A DNA stretch of 64,000 bases from Desulfobacteraceae bacterium (GTDB lineage: Bacteria; Desulfobacterota; Desulfobacteria; Desulfobacterales; UBA5852). The stretch lies in contig JABZFP010000029.1 of the NCBI GenBank assembly GCA_014237395.1, forward strand, positions 238,537 to 302,536, in the 5' to 3' direction. Below, piece after piece: positions 63,599 through 64,000 of the stretch (positions within the stretch are counted from its first letter, which is position 1; each line of letters starts with the position of its first letter). The translations under genes were made by a program, and so were the position numbers. The notes under the pieces are model-generated. The model was given only the letters and a program-made list of their open reading frames with translations, searched no databases and was not told where the DNA came from.

Positions 63599-64000
63599 AT
63601 GCCTCAAATCCAGAACGCCATGGAAGTCTTCAAGCTGTTGGACAAATCCAATTGCCGGCTGTGCGAGGAAGCCACCTGCCTCGCCTTCGCGGCGGCCGTC
63701 TTCAAGGGCAACCGGAAGATCACCGAATGCCCTCACCTGGAACCGGAGGTTGCAGCGCGCTACAGCGACGGGGTGGACCAACCCCGAACCATGGACCAGG
63801 ACGCCGAAGAGGCCCTGCGGCGGATGCAGGGGGAGATCGCAAAGGTCGACCTGGCCGAAGCCGCCGAGCGCCTGGGCGGCCGCCACGCCAACGGCAAATT
63901 GACGCTGCGCATCCTCGGCAAGGAATTCAGCGTGGATTCACAGGGGCGGTTTGCCACCGATATTCACGTTCATGGCTGGATCGCCGGTCCGGTGCTCGCC
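63599..64000 (+). CDS. DUF3786 4Fe-4S protein (3' end cut by window)
   Basis: 134 codons are visible from the ATG at 63599, behind a GAGAAGGATC site. The N-terminal Fe-S domain reads LLDKSNCRLCEEATCLAFAA and GNRKITECPHL, the same C-x2-C-x4-C...C layout as in the 59272 gene and in acetyl-CoA-pathway corrinoid proteins. A DUF3786-like domain begins near GKLTLRILGKEFSVDSQGRF. It may bind a corrinoid or other cofactor. The C-terminus is missing. Confidence 0.85.
   Translation, partial: MPQIQNAMEVFKLLDKSNCRLCEEATCLAFAAAVFKGNRKITECPHLEPEVAARYSDGVDQPRTMDQDAEEALRRMQGEIAKVDLAEAAERLGGRHANGKLTLRILGKEFSVDSQGRFATDIHVHGWIAGPVLA

Noticed and set aside
63528..63902. 124-codon plus-strand frame at the right edge
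   Set aside because: It is out of frame with the real Fe-S/DUF3786 protein that starts at 63599.

Overview
This is a GC-rich chromosomal window that reads as a sulfate-reducer-type anaerobe of the Desulfobacterota (former Deltaproteobacteria), plausibly Desulfosarcinaceae or Desulfobacteraceae. That placement is an inference from content: many 4Fe-4S proteins including a DUF3786 protein, a fused ADP-forming acyl-CoA synthetase, a CcsB/HemA/siroheme cluster, DUF169 and NifX-like proteins, and a UGA-containing UXX-star selenoprotein. I saw no rRNA, tRNA or CRISPR array.

Layout. (1) 1-9.2 kb, minus strand: one long housekeeping run read from a good sigma70 promoter near 9.2 kb: ffh, rpsP, khpA, rimM, trmD, a second SPOUT-type RNA methyltransferase, rplS, rnhB, yraN, rsmI, an ADP-forming acyl-CoA synthetase and a 4'-phosphopantetheinyl transferase cut by the window edge. 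(2) 9.3-17 kb: rlmN, a PP-loop tRNA-thiolation-like protein, nth, then the minus-strand haem/cytochrome block hemA, ccsB-like and siroheme synthase, followed by an MBL hydrolase and a DHH phosphoesterase. (3) 17-31.4 kb: a transporter coupled to an IF-2B-like protein, two exported proteins, a GGDEF protein, an EF-hand/dockerin-like membrane protein, an M48 lipoprotein protease, a DUF2179 membrane protein, a 2-hydroxyacid dehydrogenase and an MFS transporter. (4) 31.5-46.9 kb: the selenoprotein, a DksA-like zinc finger, DUF364, DUF3303, an amidase, the DUF169/NifX-like pair, PsiE, a hybrid histidine kinase, Fe-S proteins, an Ntn-hydrolase and two acetyltransferases.

(5) 47-59.2 kb is the accessory region. 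A RAYT-type REP-associated transposase lies between inverted copies of a short repeat (core AAGAGCGGACCTGACCCC). Further copies are scattered over the next 12 kb: they cluster at the left edge of an AT-rich cassette and also form the start of the integrase reading frame at its right edge. The cassette holds an AlbA_2/Schlafen-like protein, two small membrane proteins, an AAA ATPase and a Sll1717-type P-loop ATPase, and looks like a candidate defence or stress system. A roughly 200-bp duplication of the start of a methyltransferase gene brackets an NYN-OST-HTH protein and a C39-like secreted protein.

(6) 59.2-64 kb returns to GC-rich DNA: an Fe-S protein, a TraB/GumN protein, a MarR regulator with a near-perfect palindromic operator and its ferredoxin partner, and the start of a DUF3786 Fe-S protein. 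Two related long non-coding repeats flank the TraB-MarR-ferredoxin block.

The strongest findings are the selenoprotein, whose in-frame UGA hides it from ordinary gene calling, the RAYT/repeat system with its apparent rearrangements, and the AT-rich two-ATPase cassette.
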